NCBI RefSeq assembly: GCF_014489615.1
Contig: NZ_CP060825.1
Coordinates: forward strand, 5,094,501 to 5,158,500
Direction of reading: 5' to 3'
Length of the DNA: 64,000 nucleotides
From: Streptomyces genisteinicus
GTDB taxonomy: Bacteria; Actinomycetota; Actinomycetes; Streptomycetales; Streptomycetaceae
Made by a program: the position numbers and the translations under genes. Under the pieces are notes generated by a model, which was not told the DNA's origin, searched no databases, and saw nothing but the letters and a program-made list of their open reading frames with translations. How positions within the stretch are numbered: position 1 is the first letter of the stretch; every line of letters starts with the position of its first letter. Positions 18,478-27,736 of this stretch are shown here, piece after piece.

Positions 18478-20421
18478 TCAGCCCAGCAGGCTCTCCCGCC
18501 AGGCCCGGTGGAGGCCCGCGAAGCGGCCGTCGCCGCCGATGAGTTCGGCCGGCGCGCCGTCCTCCACGATCCGCCCCGACTCCATGACCAGCACCCGGTC
18601 CGCGATCTCCACCGTCGACAGACGGTGGGCGATCACCACCGCCGTGCGCCCCCGCAGCACCGTGTCCATGGCATGCTGCACGGCCCGCTCGCCCGGGATG
18701 TCCAGCGAACTCGTCGCCTCGTCCAGGATCAGCACGGCCGGGTCCGCGAGCAGCGCCCGCGCGAACGCCACCAGCTGCCGCTGCCCGGCCGAGATGCGCC
18801 CGCCCCGCTTGCGCACGTCCGTGTCGTAGCCGTCGGGCAGCGCGGCGATGAAGTCGTGCGCGCCGATCGCCTTCGCCGCCTGCTCCACCTCGGTCCGGCT
18901 CGCGTCGGGACGGCCGATCGCGATGTTCTCCGCGACCGTGCCCGAGAACAGGAACGCCTCCTGGGTCACCATCACCACACCGCGGCGCAGTTCGCGCAGG
19001 GACAGATCGCGCAGGTCCGTCCCGTCGAGCAGCACCCGTCCCGCGGTCGGGTCGTAGAACCGGGCGAGCAGCTTGGCCAGGGTCGACTTGCCCGCCCCCG
19101 TCGAACCGACGACGGCCACCGTCTGCCCGGCCGGGATCGTGAGGTCGAACGCGGGCAGCACCTCGCCGCCCGTGCGGTAGCCGAACCCGACGCCCTCGAA
19201 CACGACCTCCCGCCCCGCCCCCGGACCCCCGCGGCGCGCCGGCAGCTCGCGCGGACGCTCCGCCTCCGGGACCGACGGCACCTGCGCCAGCAGGCCGGCG
19301 ATCTTCTCCAGCGACGCCGCCGCCGACTGGTAGGAGTTGAGGAACATCCCCAGCCGGTCGATCGGGTCGTACAGCCGCCGCAGGTAGAGCACCGCCGCCG
19401 CCAGCACCCCGAGCGCCAGGGTGCCGGAGGCCACCCGGTACGCGCCCCAGAGCACCATCGCGGCGACCGCCGTGTTGGCCACCAGCCGCGAGCCGACCAC
19501 ATAGCGGGCCATCTCCAGCAGGGCGTCCCCGTTGCTGCGCTCGTGGCGGTGGTTCAGCCCGGCGAACACCTCGTCGTTGGCCCGCTCGCGGCGGAAGGCG
19601 CGCACCGGCCGGATGCCGTTCATCGTCTCGGCGAACTTCACGATCACCGCGGCGATCGCCGTGGAACGCGTCATGAACACCGACTTCGCCCGCCGCTGGT
19701 ACAGCCGCACCAGCAGGTACAGCGGCACGAACGACAGCACCGCGACGCCGCCCAGCCCCAGGTCGAGCCAGAGCAGCATCGCCGAGATGTACACGAACGA
19801 CAGGACGACGCCGATCAGTTCCTGGAGCCCCTCGCTGAGCAGTTCCTGCAGCGACTCCACGTCCGTGGTGGAACGCGAGATCAGCCGGCCCGAGGTGTAC
19901 CGCTCGTGGAAGTCGACGCTGAGCGCCTGCGCGTGACGGAAGATGCGGCCCCGCAGATCGAGCAGCACGTCCTGGTTGACCCGTGCCGAGGCCCGGATGA
20001 AGCCGTACTGGAGGACCCCCGCCCCGACGGCGCAGACCGCGTAGCCGGCGGCCACCGCCACCAGCGGACCGTGGTCGCCCGCCCGGAAGGCGGGCACGCC
20101 CCGGTCGATGGCGTACGCGACCAGCAGCGGACCGGCCTGCACCGCCGCCTGCTGGAGCAGGAGGAGGACCGCGGCGAACACCACCCGGGCGCGGCGCGGC
20201 GCCAGCAGCGAGCGCAGCAGCGCTCCGGTGGCGCCGGCCGGCGCGGGCAGCGCGTCCCGGTCGAACGGATCGCCGCCCTCCGGGCCGGGCTCCGCGGGAG
20301 CGGCGCCACCGCCGCCCGCGTCCCTGCCCGCTCCCGCTCCCGTGCCCGCTCCCGGGTCCGCGTCCTTCGCGCGTCCCTGGGCCGGCTCGTGGGCCGGGAC
20401 CGTCGTCGGACCCGCTGTCAC
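18478..20421 (-). CDS. ABC exporter half-transporter, catalytic subunit of a heterodimer
   Basis: 647 residues. The GTG at 20421 overlaps the upstream ABC gene stop by GTGA and has AGGGAG upstream. After a low-complexity Ala/Gly N-terminus, the exporter membrane domain (six helices, about residues 80-370) is followed by an ATPase domain with Walker A VVGSTGAGKSTLA, signature RISAGQRQL (variant of LSGGQ), Walker B VLILDEATSSLD with the catalytic Glu, and H-loop IAHRLSTV. It pairs with the protein encoded immediately upstream to form a heterodimeric exporter of unknown substrate in the cytoplasmic membrane; MsbA/BmrCD-like multidrug exporters are the closest class. Confidence 0.92.
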   Translation of the reverse strand: MTAGPTTVPAHEPAQGRAKDADPGAGTGAGAGRDAGGGGAAPAEPGPEGGDPFDRDALPAPAGATGALLRSLLAPRRARVVFAAVLLLLQQAAVQAGPLLVAYAIDRGVPAFRAGDHGPLVAVAAGYAVCAVGAGVLQYGFIRASARVNQDVLLDLRGRIFRHAQALSVDFHERYTSGRLISRSTTDVESLQELLSEGLQELIGVVLSFVYISAMLLWLDLGLGGVAVLSFVPLYLLVRLYQRRAKSVFMTRSTAIAAVIVKFAETMNGIRPVRAFRRERANDEVFAGLNHRHERSNGDALLEMARYVVGSRLVANTAVAAMVLWGAYRVASGTLALGVLAAAVLYLRRLYDPIDRLGMFLNSYQSAAASLEKIAGLLAQVPSVPEAERPRELPARRGGPGAGREVVFEGVGFGYRTGGEVLPAFDLTIPAGQTVAVVGSTGAGKSTLAKLLARFYDPTAGRVLLDGTDLRDLSLRELRRGVVMVTQEAFLFSGTVAENIAIGRPDASRTEVEQAAKAIGAHDFIAALPDGYDTDVRKRGGRISAGQRQLVAFARALLADPAVLILDEATSSLDIPGERAVQHAMDTVLRGRTAVVIAHRLSTVEIADRVLVMESGRIVEDGAPAELIGGDGRFAGLHRAWRESLLG

Positions 20422-22304
20422 CTGAGGCTCCCTTCCGCGCCCGTGGCGCTCGGCGCGACGGCCGTGCCGGTCCCGTCCGGCGGGCCGTCTCCGGGCGGGC
20501 GCTCCGTGCCGCCCGACATCAGCCATGCGTACTCGGCGTTGGTGCGCAGCAGTTCGTGGTGGGTGCCCACCGCCGCGATCCGTCCGCCGGAGAGCAGCGC
20601 GACCCGGTCGGCGAGCATCACCGTCGACGGGCGGTGCGCCACCACCAGGGCCGTGGTGTCGGCGAGCACCTGCCGCAGCGCGGCCTCCACCAGCGCCTCG
20701 GTGTGCACGTCGAGCGCGGAGAGCGGGTCGTCCAGCACCAGGAAGCGGGGCCGGCCCACGACCGCCCGGGCCAGCGCCAGACGCTGGCGCTGGCCGCCCG
20801 ACAGGCTGAGGCCCTGCTCGCCGACCTGGGTGCCGGCGCCCTGCGGCAGCCCGTCCACGAACCCCGCCTGGGCGACGTCCAGCGAGCGCCGCAGCTCCGC
20901 GTCGCCCGCCTCTGCCCCGGCGCCCATCAGCACGTTCTCGCCGACGCTCGCCGAGAACAGCGTCGGTTCCTCGAAGGCGACCGAGACCAGCTCCCGCAGC
21001 CGCTCGCGCGGCAGCTCCGTGATGTCCCGGCCGTCGAGCAGGATGCGCCCGGCGTCCACGTCGTACAGCCGGGGCACCAGCGCCGTCAGCGTCGTCTTGC
21101 CGCTGCCCGTGCCGCCGACGAGGGCCATCGTCTCGCCGGTGCGCACATGCAGGTCGACCGGCCCGAGCACCGGCTCGCCCTCCCCGGGCGCGTCCGGGTA
21201 ACGGAAGACGACCCCCTCGAAGCGCAGCCCGTCCGCGCCCTCGGCGCCCTCCGCGGCGCTTGGCGGCTGCTCCGCGTCGCCCGGTGCGCCCTCGCGCTCG
21301 CCGTCCGTGCTCTCCGGCGCGGCGTCCATCACCTCGAAGTACCGGTCGGAGGCGGTCGCGGCCTCCTGGCTCATGGCGAGGAGGAAGCCGATCGAGTCCA
21401 CCGGCCAGCGCAGCGCGAGCGCCGTCGACAGGAAGGCCACCAGCGTGCCCGCGGACAGCTCGCCGTCGGCGACCTGCACCGTGCCGAGGACCAGCGCCGC
21501 ACCGACCGCGAGCTCGGGGATCACCGTGATCAGCGCCCAGATGCCGCCCAGCAGCCGGGCCTTGACGAGCTCCGTGCCGCGCAGCCGCTCCGCCAGCGCC
21601 CGGAAGTCCGCGGCCTGGCTGCGGTGCCGCCCGAAGCCCTTGACCACCCGGATGCCCAGCACGCTCTCCTCGATCACCGTGGTCAGGTCGCCCACCTGGT
21701 CCTGGGCCCGCCGGGCGGCCAGCGAGTAGCGCGACTCGAAGAGGGAGCACGCCACGACCAGCGGCACCACGGGCGCGAGCAGCAGCAGTCCGAGCGTCCA
21801 CTCCTGGAGGAGCAGGATGACGAAACCGGCCAGGATGGTCGTGCCGTTGACGAGCAGGAACGTCAGCGGGAACGCCAGGAACATCCGCAGCAGCATCAGG
21901 TCCGTGGTGCCCCGGGACAGCAGCTGCCCCGACGCCCACCGGTCGTGGAAGGCGACCGGCAGCCGCTGGAGGTGGCGGAACAGGTCGGCGCGCATCGCCG
22001 CCTCCACCCCCGCGAGCGGCCGGGCCACGAGCCAGCGCCGGAAGCCGAACAGCACCGCCTCGGCGACGCCGAGGAGCAGCAGGACGAGAGCCCCGAGCCA
22101 CACCCCGCCGGGGTCGCCGTCCGCCACGGGGCCGTCCACCATCCACTTGAGCACCAGGGGGATGACGAGGCTCAGGCAGGAGGCGACGATCGCGACGAAC
22201 GCCGCGCTGAAAAGCCGGGTGCGCACCGGCCGTACGTACGGCCACAGCCGCAGCAGCGAGCGCACGGCGGACCGGTCCTGGGTGTCGTTGTCGATGGAGG
22301 GCAT
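20418..22304 (-). CDS. ABC exporter half-transporter, degenerate-site subunit
   Basis: 628 residues, ATG start. The membrane domain (about residues 20-320) is followed by an ATPase domain with Walker A LVGGTGSGKTTLT, canonical signature LSLSGGQRQRL, but Walker B FLVLDDPLSALD, where Asp replaces the catalytic Glu. The partner has the reverse pattern: catalytic Glu but a weakened signature. In a heterodimer this gives one consensus site and one degenerate site, as in BmrCD or TM287/288. The gene overlaps the next by four bases, so the two are made together. The divergent region upstream carries a 14-bp inverted repeat. Confidence 0.92.
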   Translation of the reverse strand: MPSIDNDTQDRSAVRSLLRLWPYVRPVRTRLFSAAFVAIVASCLSLVIPLVLKWMVDGPVADGDPGGVWLGALVLLLLGVAEAVLFGFRRWLVARPLAGVEAAMRADLFRHLQRLPVAFHDRWASGQLLSRGTTDLMLLRMFLAFPLTFLLVNGTTILAGFVILLLQEWTLGLLLLAPVVPLVVACSLFESRYSLAARRAQDQVGDLTTVIEESVLGIRVVKGFGRHRSQAADFRALAERLRGTELVKARLLGGIWALITVIPELAVGAALVLGTVQVADGELSAGTLVAFLSTALALRWPVDSIGFLLAMSQEAATASDRYFEVMDAAPESTDGEREGAPGDAEQPPSAAEGAEGADGLRFEGVVFRYPDAPGEGEPVLGPVDLHVRTGETMALVGGTGSGKTTLTALVPRLYDVDAGRILLDGRDITELPRERLRELVSVAFEEPTLFSASVGENVLMGAGAEAGDAELRRSLDVAQAGFVDGLPQGAGTQVGEQGLSLSGGQRQRLALARAVVGRPRFLVLDDPLSALDVHTEALVEAALRQVLADTTALVVAHRPSTVMLADRVALLSGGRIAAVGTHHELLRTNAEYAWLMSGGTERPPGDGPPDGTGTAVAPSATGAEGSLR

Positions 22305-22620
22305 CAGGAGTGAGCCTACGGTTCGCCACTGACAGCCTCATGTGGTTTTCCGTCCCGCCACGCCCGCCGGCCTGCGGCGTCCCGTCTACGGCCCTGCGCC
22401 GCCCCGCCCCCGGCCTGCCCCCGTCCGCCTGCCCAGGCCGTCCGCCCGCCCCTGCCCCCGCCCGCCCCTGCCCACCCCCGCACGGGCGGCGGCCCCGCCC
22501 CGGCGCCGCGGGTCGTACCCCCGGCATCGTCCGATCGGCTGATGCCCGTCCGATCGGACGATGCGGGGTCCGGCGTGACGGCCGATACCGCCGCCGCCGG
22601 ACCCGCGGGAGGCTTCCGCC
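22305..22620. other. Divergent control region between two ABC exporter operons
   Basis: 316 bp, mostly very GC-rich. The only clear structure is the palindromic site at 22525-22563. No ORF in it looks real. Confidence 0.6.
22525..22563. promoter_or_regulatory. Twin CCGATCGG operator (14-bp inverted repeat)
   Basis: Arms CATCGTCCGATCGG (22525-22538) and CCGATCGGACGATG (22550-22563) are exact inverted complements around 11 bases. Each arm contains the self-palindrome CCGATCGG, and the unit CGTCCGATCGG recurs at a 20-bp period, about two helical turns. It lies 57 bp upstream of the DrrA-like ATPase gene. Likely binding site for a dimeric repressor not present next to it. Confidence 0.55.
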
Positions 22621-23601
22621 ATGGCGATTGTCGAAGTGAAGGACCTGCGCAAGACGTACGGCGGACACCATGTCGTCGACGGGGTGAGTTTCACCGTCGA
22701 GGAGGGCGAGATCTTCGGGATCCTCGGCTCCAACGGGGCGGGCAAGACCACCACCGTCGAGTGCGTCGAGGGACTGCGCGTCCCCGACGGCGGCTCGGTC
22801 ACCGTCGCCGGGCTCGACCCGGTCCGGGACCACGACCGGCTCACCACGGTGCTCGGCGCCCAGCTCCAGCAGAGCGAGCTCCAGCCGAAGATCACCGTCC
22901 GCGAGGCGCTGGAGCAGTACACGAGGTTCTACGAACACCCCGCCGACTGGCGGGAGCTGGCCGGACGCCTCGGCCTGGAGGAGAAGCTCGCCACCCGGTT
23001 CTCGGCGCTCTCCGGAGGACAGCGCCAGCGCCTGTCCATCGCGCTCGCCCTGATCGGCAACCCGCGGGTGGTCGTCCTCGACGAGCTCACCACCGGACTG
23101 GACCCCCGCGCCCGCCGCGACACATGGCAGCTCATCGAGGACGTCCGCGACTCCGGGGTGACCGTGCTGCTGGTCACCCACTTCATGGAGGAGGCGCAGC
23201 GCCTCTGCGACCGCATCGCCGTCATCGACCGGGGACGCGTCGCGGCCCTCGACACCCCCGCCGGCCTCGTGGCCCGCTCCACGGCCTCCACCGTCATCTC
23301 CTTCACCCCCTCCCAGCCGCTGGACCAGCAGGAGCTGGAGCGGCTGCCGCAGGCGGTGTCGGTCGAGCACCGGGCCGGCCGGATCGTGATCAACGGCACC
23401 GACGAGACCGTCGACGCCGTCGTCTCGCTGCTCGCCCGCCACCGCATCGCCGCCGCACGGCTGCGGGTCTCCGACGCGTCGCTCGACGACGCCTTCCTCG
23501 ACCTGACCGGGCCCCCGGCACCGGACGCCGCCGACTCCGGCACCGCCGAGCACGCCCCCGCTTCCTCCCCCGCCTCCGCCTCCGAAGAGAGGACCCGATG
23601 A
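22621..23601 (+). CDS. DrrA-type ABC transporter ATPase
   Basis: 326 residues, ATG start. It has Walker A GSNGAGKTTTVE (about residues 37-48), Q-loop, signature FSALSGGQRQRLSIA, Walker B VVVLDELTTGLD and H-loop VTHFMEEA. The C-terminal extension of about 100 residues (SVEHRAGRIVINGTDETVDAVVSLL) is typical of the DrrA/daunorubicin-resistance family. It powers the membrane protein encoded next, overlapping by ATGA. The substrate is unknown; antibiotics or lipids are typical. The operator upstream suggests inducible expression. Confidence 0.93.
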   Translation: MAIVEVKDLRKTYGGHHVVDGVSFTVEEGEIFGILGSNGAGKTTTVECVEGLRVPDGGSVTVAGLDPVRDHDRLTTVLGAQLQQSELQPKITVREALEQYTRFYEHPADWRELAGRLGLEEKLATRFSALSGGQRQRLSIALALIGNPRVVVLDELTTGLDPRARRDTWQLIEDVRDSGVTVLLVTHFMEEAQRLCDRIAVIDRGRVAALDTPAGLVARSTASTVISFTPSQPLDQQELERLPQAVSVEHRAGRIVINGTDETVDAVVSLLARHRIAAARLRVSDASLDDAFLDLTGPPAPDAADSGTAEHAPASSPASASEERTR

Positions 23602-24377
23602 CCACCACCGTCACCGCCACCCCCGCCCCCGTGCGCCGGGCCGCGGCCCTCGCCGTACTGCGCACCGAGGCGCGCCTGTTCGCCCGGGAGCCCGCCTCGC
23701 TCTTCTGGGTGGTGCTGTTCCCGACCGTCCTGCTGACGATCCTCGGCCTGATCCCCTCCTTCCGGGAGGCCTCCGAGGACCTCGCCGGACTGCGGGTCAT
23801 CGACCTCTACGTCCCCGTCGTCGTGCTGCTCGCCACGATCATGGCGGGACTCCAGGCCATGCCGCCGGTCCTCACCGGCTACCGGGAACGCGGCATCCTG
23901 CGCAGGATGCACACCACTCCGGTGCGCCCCTCCGCACTGCTCGCCTCCCAACTCGTGCTGCACGGCGCCTCGGTCCTCGTCGCCTCCGTGCTGGCGCTGG
24001 CCGTCGGGCGGATCGCCTTCGGCGTCTCGCTGCCCGGGCAGCCGGCCGGCTACCTGCTGGCGCTGGTGCTGACGACCGCCGCGGCGCTGGCACTGGGCGC
24101 GACGGTCTGCGCCGTCTCGCCGAACCAGAAGATCGCCACCGCCGTCGGCTCCGCCGTGTTCTTCCCCAGCATGTTCACGGCCGGGGTCTGGGTACCGGTC
24201 CAGGCCATGCCCGACATGCTCGCGGACATCGTCGGCTTCAGCCCCTTCGGCGCCGCCGCCCAGGCGCTCGACGAGGCCGCGGCGGGCGGCTGGCCCGCCT
24301 GGGGCGACCTCACGGTGACCGGCCTGTGGGCGGTGGTCCTCACGGCGGCCGCGGTCCGCTGGTTCCGCTGGGAGTGA
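23598..24377 (+). CDS. ABC-2 type membrane permease (DrrB-like)
   Basis: 259 residues. The ATG overlaps the ATPase stop by four bases. About six membrane helices; the cytoplasmic EPASLFWVVLFPTVLLTILG and the conserved YRERGILRRMHTTPVRPSALL segment are typical of ABC-2 permeases. With the ATPase it forms an efflux complex. A degenerate 13-bp tandem repeat starts at its last codon. Confidence 0.92.
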   Translation: MTTTVTATPAPVRRAAALAVLRTEARLFAREPASLFWVVLFPTVLLTILGLIPSFREASEDLAGLRVIDLYVPVVVLLATIMAGLQAMPPVLTGYRERGILRRMHTTPVRPSALLASQLVLHGASVLVASVLALAVGRIAFGVSLPGQPAGYLLALVLTTAAALALGATVCAVSPNQKIATAVGSAVFFPSMFTAGVWVPVQAMPDMLADIVGFSPFGAAAQALDEAAAGGWPAWGDLTVTGLWAVVLTAAAVRWFRWE

Positions 24378-24451
24378 GCGACGCGAGTGAGCGACGGAAG
24401 TGAGGAACGGGAGCAGGCGACGGGAGCGAGGGTCGGCAGTGAGGGAAATGC
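24374..24451. repeat. Six degenerate 13-bp tandem repeats
   Basis: Units of the type GTGAGCGACGGAA repeat six times without gaps; the first two differ at two positions, later ones decay. The array starts in the permease stop codon and fills the gap to the histidine kinase ribosome site. It probably arose by slippage; a role is not evident. Confidence 0.7.
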
Positions 24452-24478
24452 GGCGGGCGGGCACCGGAGGCGGGACAC

Positions 24479-25894
24479 GTGCACGACACTGACGTCATGA
24501 GACTGTCGGACACGGCGCCGTGGCGGGCCGCTCGGCGGCCGCCCGCGCCGGCCACCTCGCCCACCTCGCCCGCGGCGCCCGCGGCGCCCGCGAAGGGCCT
24601 TTCGCGGGGCGGCCGGTGGCGCGCACTGCTGCCGGAGACGGAGCCGTCCCCCGGCGGCGAACTGCTGGACTTCGTGTGGGCGCGCTTCTTCGTCCACGGC
24701 CCCTACGCCCTGCTCGCCCTCGCGACCCTCGTCTCCGGCGCCAGCGCACCCGCGTTCATGACGCCGGGGGAGATGTACGCCGCCGGCGGCCTGGTGCTGG
24801 TGGCCCTCGTGGTGGAGTGGCGCTGGAGTGCGATACGCCCCGGTGTGCCCGAGCACGGCGGGGCGGCCCAGCTGCACTTCGCCCTGCGCACCCTCATCGC
24901 CTTCGTCCTGACCTGGCTCAACCCGCTGTTCGCCGTCTACGCGGTGATGGGCTACTTCGACGCCACCGCACTCCTGTCCCGGCGCGCGGCCCGGGTCGGA
25001 CTGCTCGCCACCGCGGTCACCATGGCGGGTTCGCAGTCCGGCGGCCTGCCGCCCGCGAGCGGGATGAACTGGACCCTCTTCGGCGCCCTGTACGTCCTCA
25101 ACGCCACCCTGTGCGTGGCCTTCTCGAACATCGGAGTCCGCGACACGGAACGCGCCCGGCAGCGCATCGCCACCATCCGGGAGCTGGAGGACACCAACGC
25201 CCGGCTGGAGCAGGCCCTCGCGGAGAACGCCGGCCTGCACGCCCAACTCCTGCTCCAGGCACGGGAGGCGGGCATCTCCGACGAGCGGCGCAGGATCGCC
25301 GCCGAGATCCACGACACCATCGCCCAGGGGCTCACCGGCATCATCACCCAGCTCCAGGTGGTGCAGTCGACCGACGACCCGGCGGTGGCCCGCAGGCACG
25401 TCGACCGCGCCGCCGGCCTCGCCCGCCACAGCCTCGGCGAGGCCCGCCGCTCGGTGCACAACCTCACCCCCGCCGCGCTGGAGCACGACACCCTGCCCGA
25501 GGCGCTGGAGCGCACGGTGGGAGCCTGGTCCGACGACCACGGCGTCACCGCGGGCCTCACCGTCACCGGCACCGAGGAGCCGCTGCACGACGAGGTCGCC
25601 GCCACCCTGCTGCGCATCGCGCAGGAGGCCCTCGCCAACACGGCGCGGCACGCGCGGGCCACCCGGGTGGGCGTGACCCTGTCGTACATGGACGGAGAGG
25701 TCGCCCTGGACATCCGCGACGACGGCCGCGGCTTCGATCCCCGCTCCCTGCCGCCGCGTTCGCGTACCGGCGGGTTCGGCCTCGCCGGGATGCGCGCCCG
25801 CGCCGAACGCATCGCCGGCTCCGTGGACGTCGAGGCCGAACCCGGGCAGGGCACCGCCGTCTCGGCTCGCGTACCGTTGGTGCGCCATGGCTGA
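24479..25894 (+). CDS. NarL-type sensor histidine kinase
   Basis: 471 residues. The GTG at 24479 has GGAGG eight bases upstream; the ATG at 24497 does not. A Pro/Ala-rich N-terminus is followed by four to five membrane helices (about residues 75-220), a coiled coil (225-265), HisKA_3 with phospho-acceptor His278 in RRRIAAEIHDTIAQGLTGI, and an ATPase domain with NTARHARATRV and FGLAGMRARAERI. The stop overlaps the response regulator start by eight bases. It lies downstream of DrrAB-type exporter genes and probably controls them. The signal is unknown. Confidence 0.93.
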   Translation: MHDTDVMRLSDTAPWRAARRPPAPATSPTSPAAPAAPAKGLSRGGRWRALLPETEPSPGGELLDFVWARFFVHGPYALLALATLVSGASAPAFMTPGEMYAAGGLVLVALVVEWRWSAIRPGVPEHGGAAQLHFALRTLIAFVLTWLNPLFAVYAVMGYFDATALLSRRAARVGLLATAVTMAGSQSGGLPPASGMNWTLFGALYVLNATLCVAFSNIGVRDTERARQRIATIRELEDTNARLEQALAENAGLHAQLLLQAREAGISDERRRIAAEIHDTIAQGLTGIITQLQVVQSTDDPAVARRHVDRAAGLARHSLGEARRSVHNLTPAALEHDTLPEALERTVGAWSDDHGVTAGLTVTGTEEPLHDEVAATLLRIAQEALANTARHARATRVGVTLSYMDGEVALDIRDDGRGFDPRSLPPRSRTGGFGLAGMRARAERIAGSVDVEAEPGQGTAVSARVPLVRHG

Positions 25895-26537
25895 GCAGCA
25901 CACCATCACCCTCATCGTCGTCGACGACCACCCCGTCGTGCGGGACGGCCTGCGCGGCATGTTCGAGTCCGCTCCCGGGTTCCGGGTCCTCGGCGAGGCC
26001 GCGGACGGCGTCGCCGGCGTCGAACTCGCCCTCCGGCTCGACCCGGACGTCGTCCTCATGGACCTGCGGATGCCGGGCGGCGGGGGAGTGGCCGCCATCG
26101 CCGATCTCACCCGCCGCCGCGCCCGCTCCCGCGTCCTGGTGCTCACCACCTACGACACCGACTCCGACACGCTGCCCGCGATCGAGGCCGGCGCCACCGG
26201 CTACCTCCTGAAGGACGCCCCGCGCGACGAGCTGTTCACCGCGGTACGCGCCGCTGCCGAGGGGCGCACGGTGCTGTCCCCGGCCGTCGCCTCCCGGCTG
26301 GTCTCCCGCGTCCGCACCCCGGCGGCACCGGGTGGCGAGCAGCTCTCGGCCCGCGAGAAGGACGTCCTGGAGCTGGTCGCCAAGGGCACGTCGAACAAGG
26401 AGATCGCGGCGGAGCTGTTCATCAGCGAGGCGACGGTGAAGACCCACCTCACCCACATCTTCGCCAAACTCGGCGCGAAGGACCGCGCGGCGGCGGTGGC
26501 GACCGCGTACGACCGCGGCATCCTCGGAGTGTCCTAG
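25887..26537 (+). CDS. NarL/LuxR-type response regulator
   Basis: 216 residues, ATG overlapping the kinase gene. Receiver acidic pair D13-D14, phospho-acceptor D59 (LMDLRMPGG), LTTYDT and LLKDAPRDELF; LuxR-type helix-turn-helix LSAREKDVLELVAKGTSNKEIAAEL and EATVKTHLTHIFAKL. It is the cognate partner of the kinase encoded just upstream; the exporter genes before them are candidate targets. Confidence 0.94.
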   Translation: MAEQHTITLIVVDDHPVVRDGLRGMFESAPGFRVLGEAADGVAGVELALRLDPDVVLMDLRMPGGGGVAAIADLTRRRARSRVLVLTTYDTDSDTLPAIEAGATGYLLKDAPRDELFTAVRAAAEGRTVLSPAVASRLVSRVRTPAAPGGEQLSAREKDVLELVAKGTSNKEIAAELFISEATVKTHLTHIFAKLGAKDRAAAVATAYDRGILGVS

Positions 26538-26587
26538 GCCTGGCGGGCCCACCCGCGCGGCTCCGGCCCGTCCGGCGTTCGAGGACG

Positions 26588-26621
26588 CCGTGCCCACCGC
26601 GGTGCCGTGCCCACCGCGGTG
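26588..26621. repeat. Exact 17-bp tandem duplication
   Basis: CCGTGCCCACCGCGGTG occurs twice back to back in the gap between convergent genes. No function is apparent. Confidence 0.6.
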
Positions 26622-26745
26622 CACTGTTCAGCGCGCGAGCCCGGTCCGGCGCGTCTGGCCCCGCACCCCCGTGCGGTGGCGCTTCCAACGGCGTGCCCGC
26701 CCCCGCACACTCCGGCCCGGCGGGCCACCGCCACCGCCCCGCGGG

Positions 26746-27393
26746 TCAGCGACCCGCACCCGCCAGGCACCGCCGGCAGGCCCGCGCGGCGGCGCCCACC
26801 CGGGCGTGGGAGGCCAGCGTCAGGGTTCCCGCGGCGGCCGCGGCCGCCCACTCGCCGGAAGCGGCCCAGACCCCGGTCAGCGACAGCGCGCCCACCGCGA
26901 GCGCGACGCTCATGCAGGTGGCCGTCCGGGCGACCGCCTCCGGAAGCCGGGCCGGGGGTGCGACCACCCGGCCCAGCGCGCCGGTCACCGCCGCTGCCCC
27001 CGCGGCGAGCAGCGCGCCTCCCGCGGCCACCGTCCCGAGGAGCACCGCCAGGAGTCCCGCCGCGCCTCCCGGGGCGGGGGCGACCACGGCGGCCGCGTAC
27101 CAGCAGGCGATCAGCGCGGGGAGCACCAGCGCGAGCAGCCGCGCCGTCACCCGGGCCTGGGCGAGGCTGAGTTCGGCCTGGAAGGCCGGCCGCACCTCGT
27201 CCGCGGCGCCGAAGTCCCGTACCGCGCACTCGGCCGCGCGCCCCTCGGGCACGCCCCGGCCCACGAGGTCGGCCACGGCGTCGGTCAGCCCGTCGTGGGC
27301 CTCGCGCAGCAGTCGCGCGCGGGCGCGTGCCGGGCCGTGCAGCCCGTCGGCGAGGGCGGCGACATGCCCCTCGACCACCCGGGCCGCGCTCAC
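26746..27393 (-). CDS. Membrane protein with permease-prefix domain, partner of PadR
   Basis: 215 residues from a GTG at 27393 that overlaps the PadR stop (GTGA). Residues 1-70 (VVEGHVAALADGLHGPARARARLLREAHDGLTDAVADLV, then AECAVRDFGA) form the small helical domain found at the start of many PadR-linked permeases. Then four membrane helices follow, with an Ala-rich end. In this family the pair PadR plus membrane protein is common in actinobacteria; the cellular role is not established. Confidence 0.78.
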   Translation of the reverse strand: MSAARVVEGHVAALADGLHGPARARARLLREAHDGLTDAVADLVGRGVPEGRAAECAVRDFGAADEVRPAFQAELSLAQARVTARLLALVLPALIACWYAAAVVAPAPGGAAGLLAVLLGTVAAGGALLAAGAAAVTGALGRVVAPPARLPEAVARTATCMSVALAVGALSLTGVWAASGEWAAAAAAGTLTLASHARVGAAARACRRCLAGAGR

Positions 27394-27734
27394 GTGGCCG
27401 CCCCCGGCAGCGGTGGGCGCGGATCGAGCACGGAGCCGATCGCCGCGGTGAACTCCCGCCACGACGCACGCTCCTCGGCCAGCGAGGCGCGCCCCGCGTC
27501 GGTGAGCTCGTAGCACCGGCGCCGCCGCTCCCCGACGGACTCCCAGCTGCTGGCGAGCAGCCCGGCCCGCTCCAGGCGGTTGAGCGCCGGATACGTGGTG
27601 CCGGTGCGCAGTTCCAGCGCTCCGCCGCTGCGTTCCTGTACGGCCGTGATGATCGCGTAGCCGTGCTTCGGCCCCGACTCCAGGGCGGCGAGCAGCAGGC
27701 TGTCGAGATGACCGCGGACGGGATCCCCTCTCAT
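27390..27734 (-). CDS. PadR-family transcriptional regulator
   Basis: 114 residues, ATG start. Winged helix with GHLDSLLLAALESGPKHGYAII, the LRTGTTYPALNRLERAGLLAS recognition region and the RRRCYELTDAGRASL wing. It belongs to the short PadR s2 type, which usually represses its own operon. Two matched palindromes in the divergent region upstream are probable binding sites. It is co-transcribed with the membrane protein that follows. Confidence 0.9.
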   Translation of the reverse strand: MRGDPVRGHLDSLLLAALESGPKHGYAIITAVQERSGGALELRTGTTYPALNRLERAGLLASSWESVGERRRRCYELTDAGRASLAEERASWREFTAAIGSVLDPRPPLPGAAT

Positions 27735-27736
27735 GA

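Noticed and set aside
17818..21201. Long plus-strand frame over the ABC exporter genes
   Set aside because: Low-complexity Arg/His/Gln composition typical of shadows; both ABC genes on the other strand are complete.
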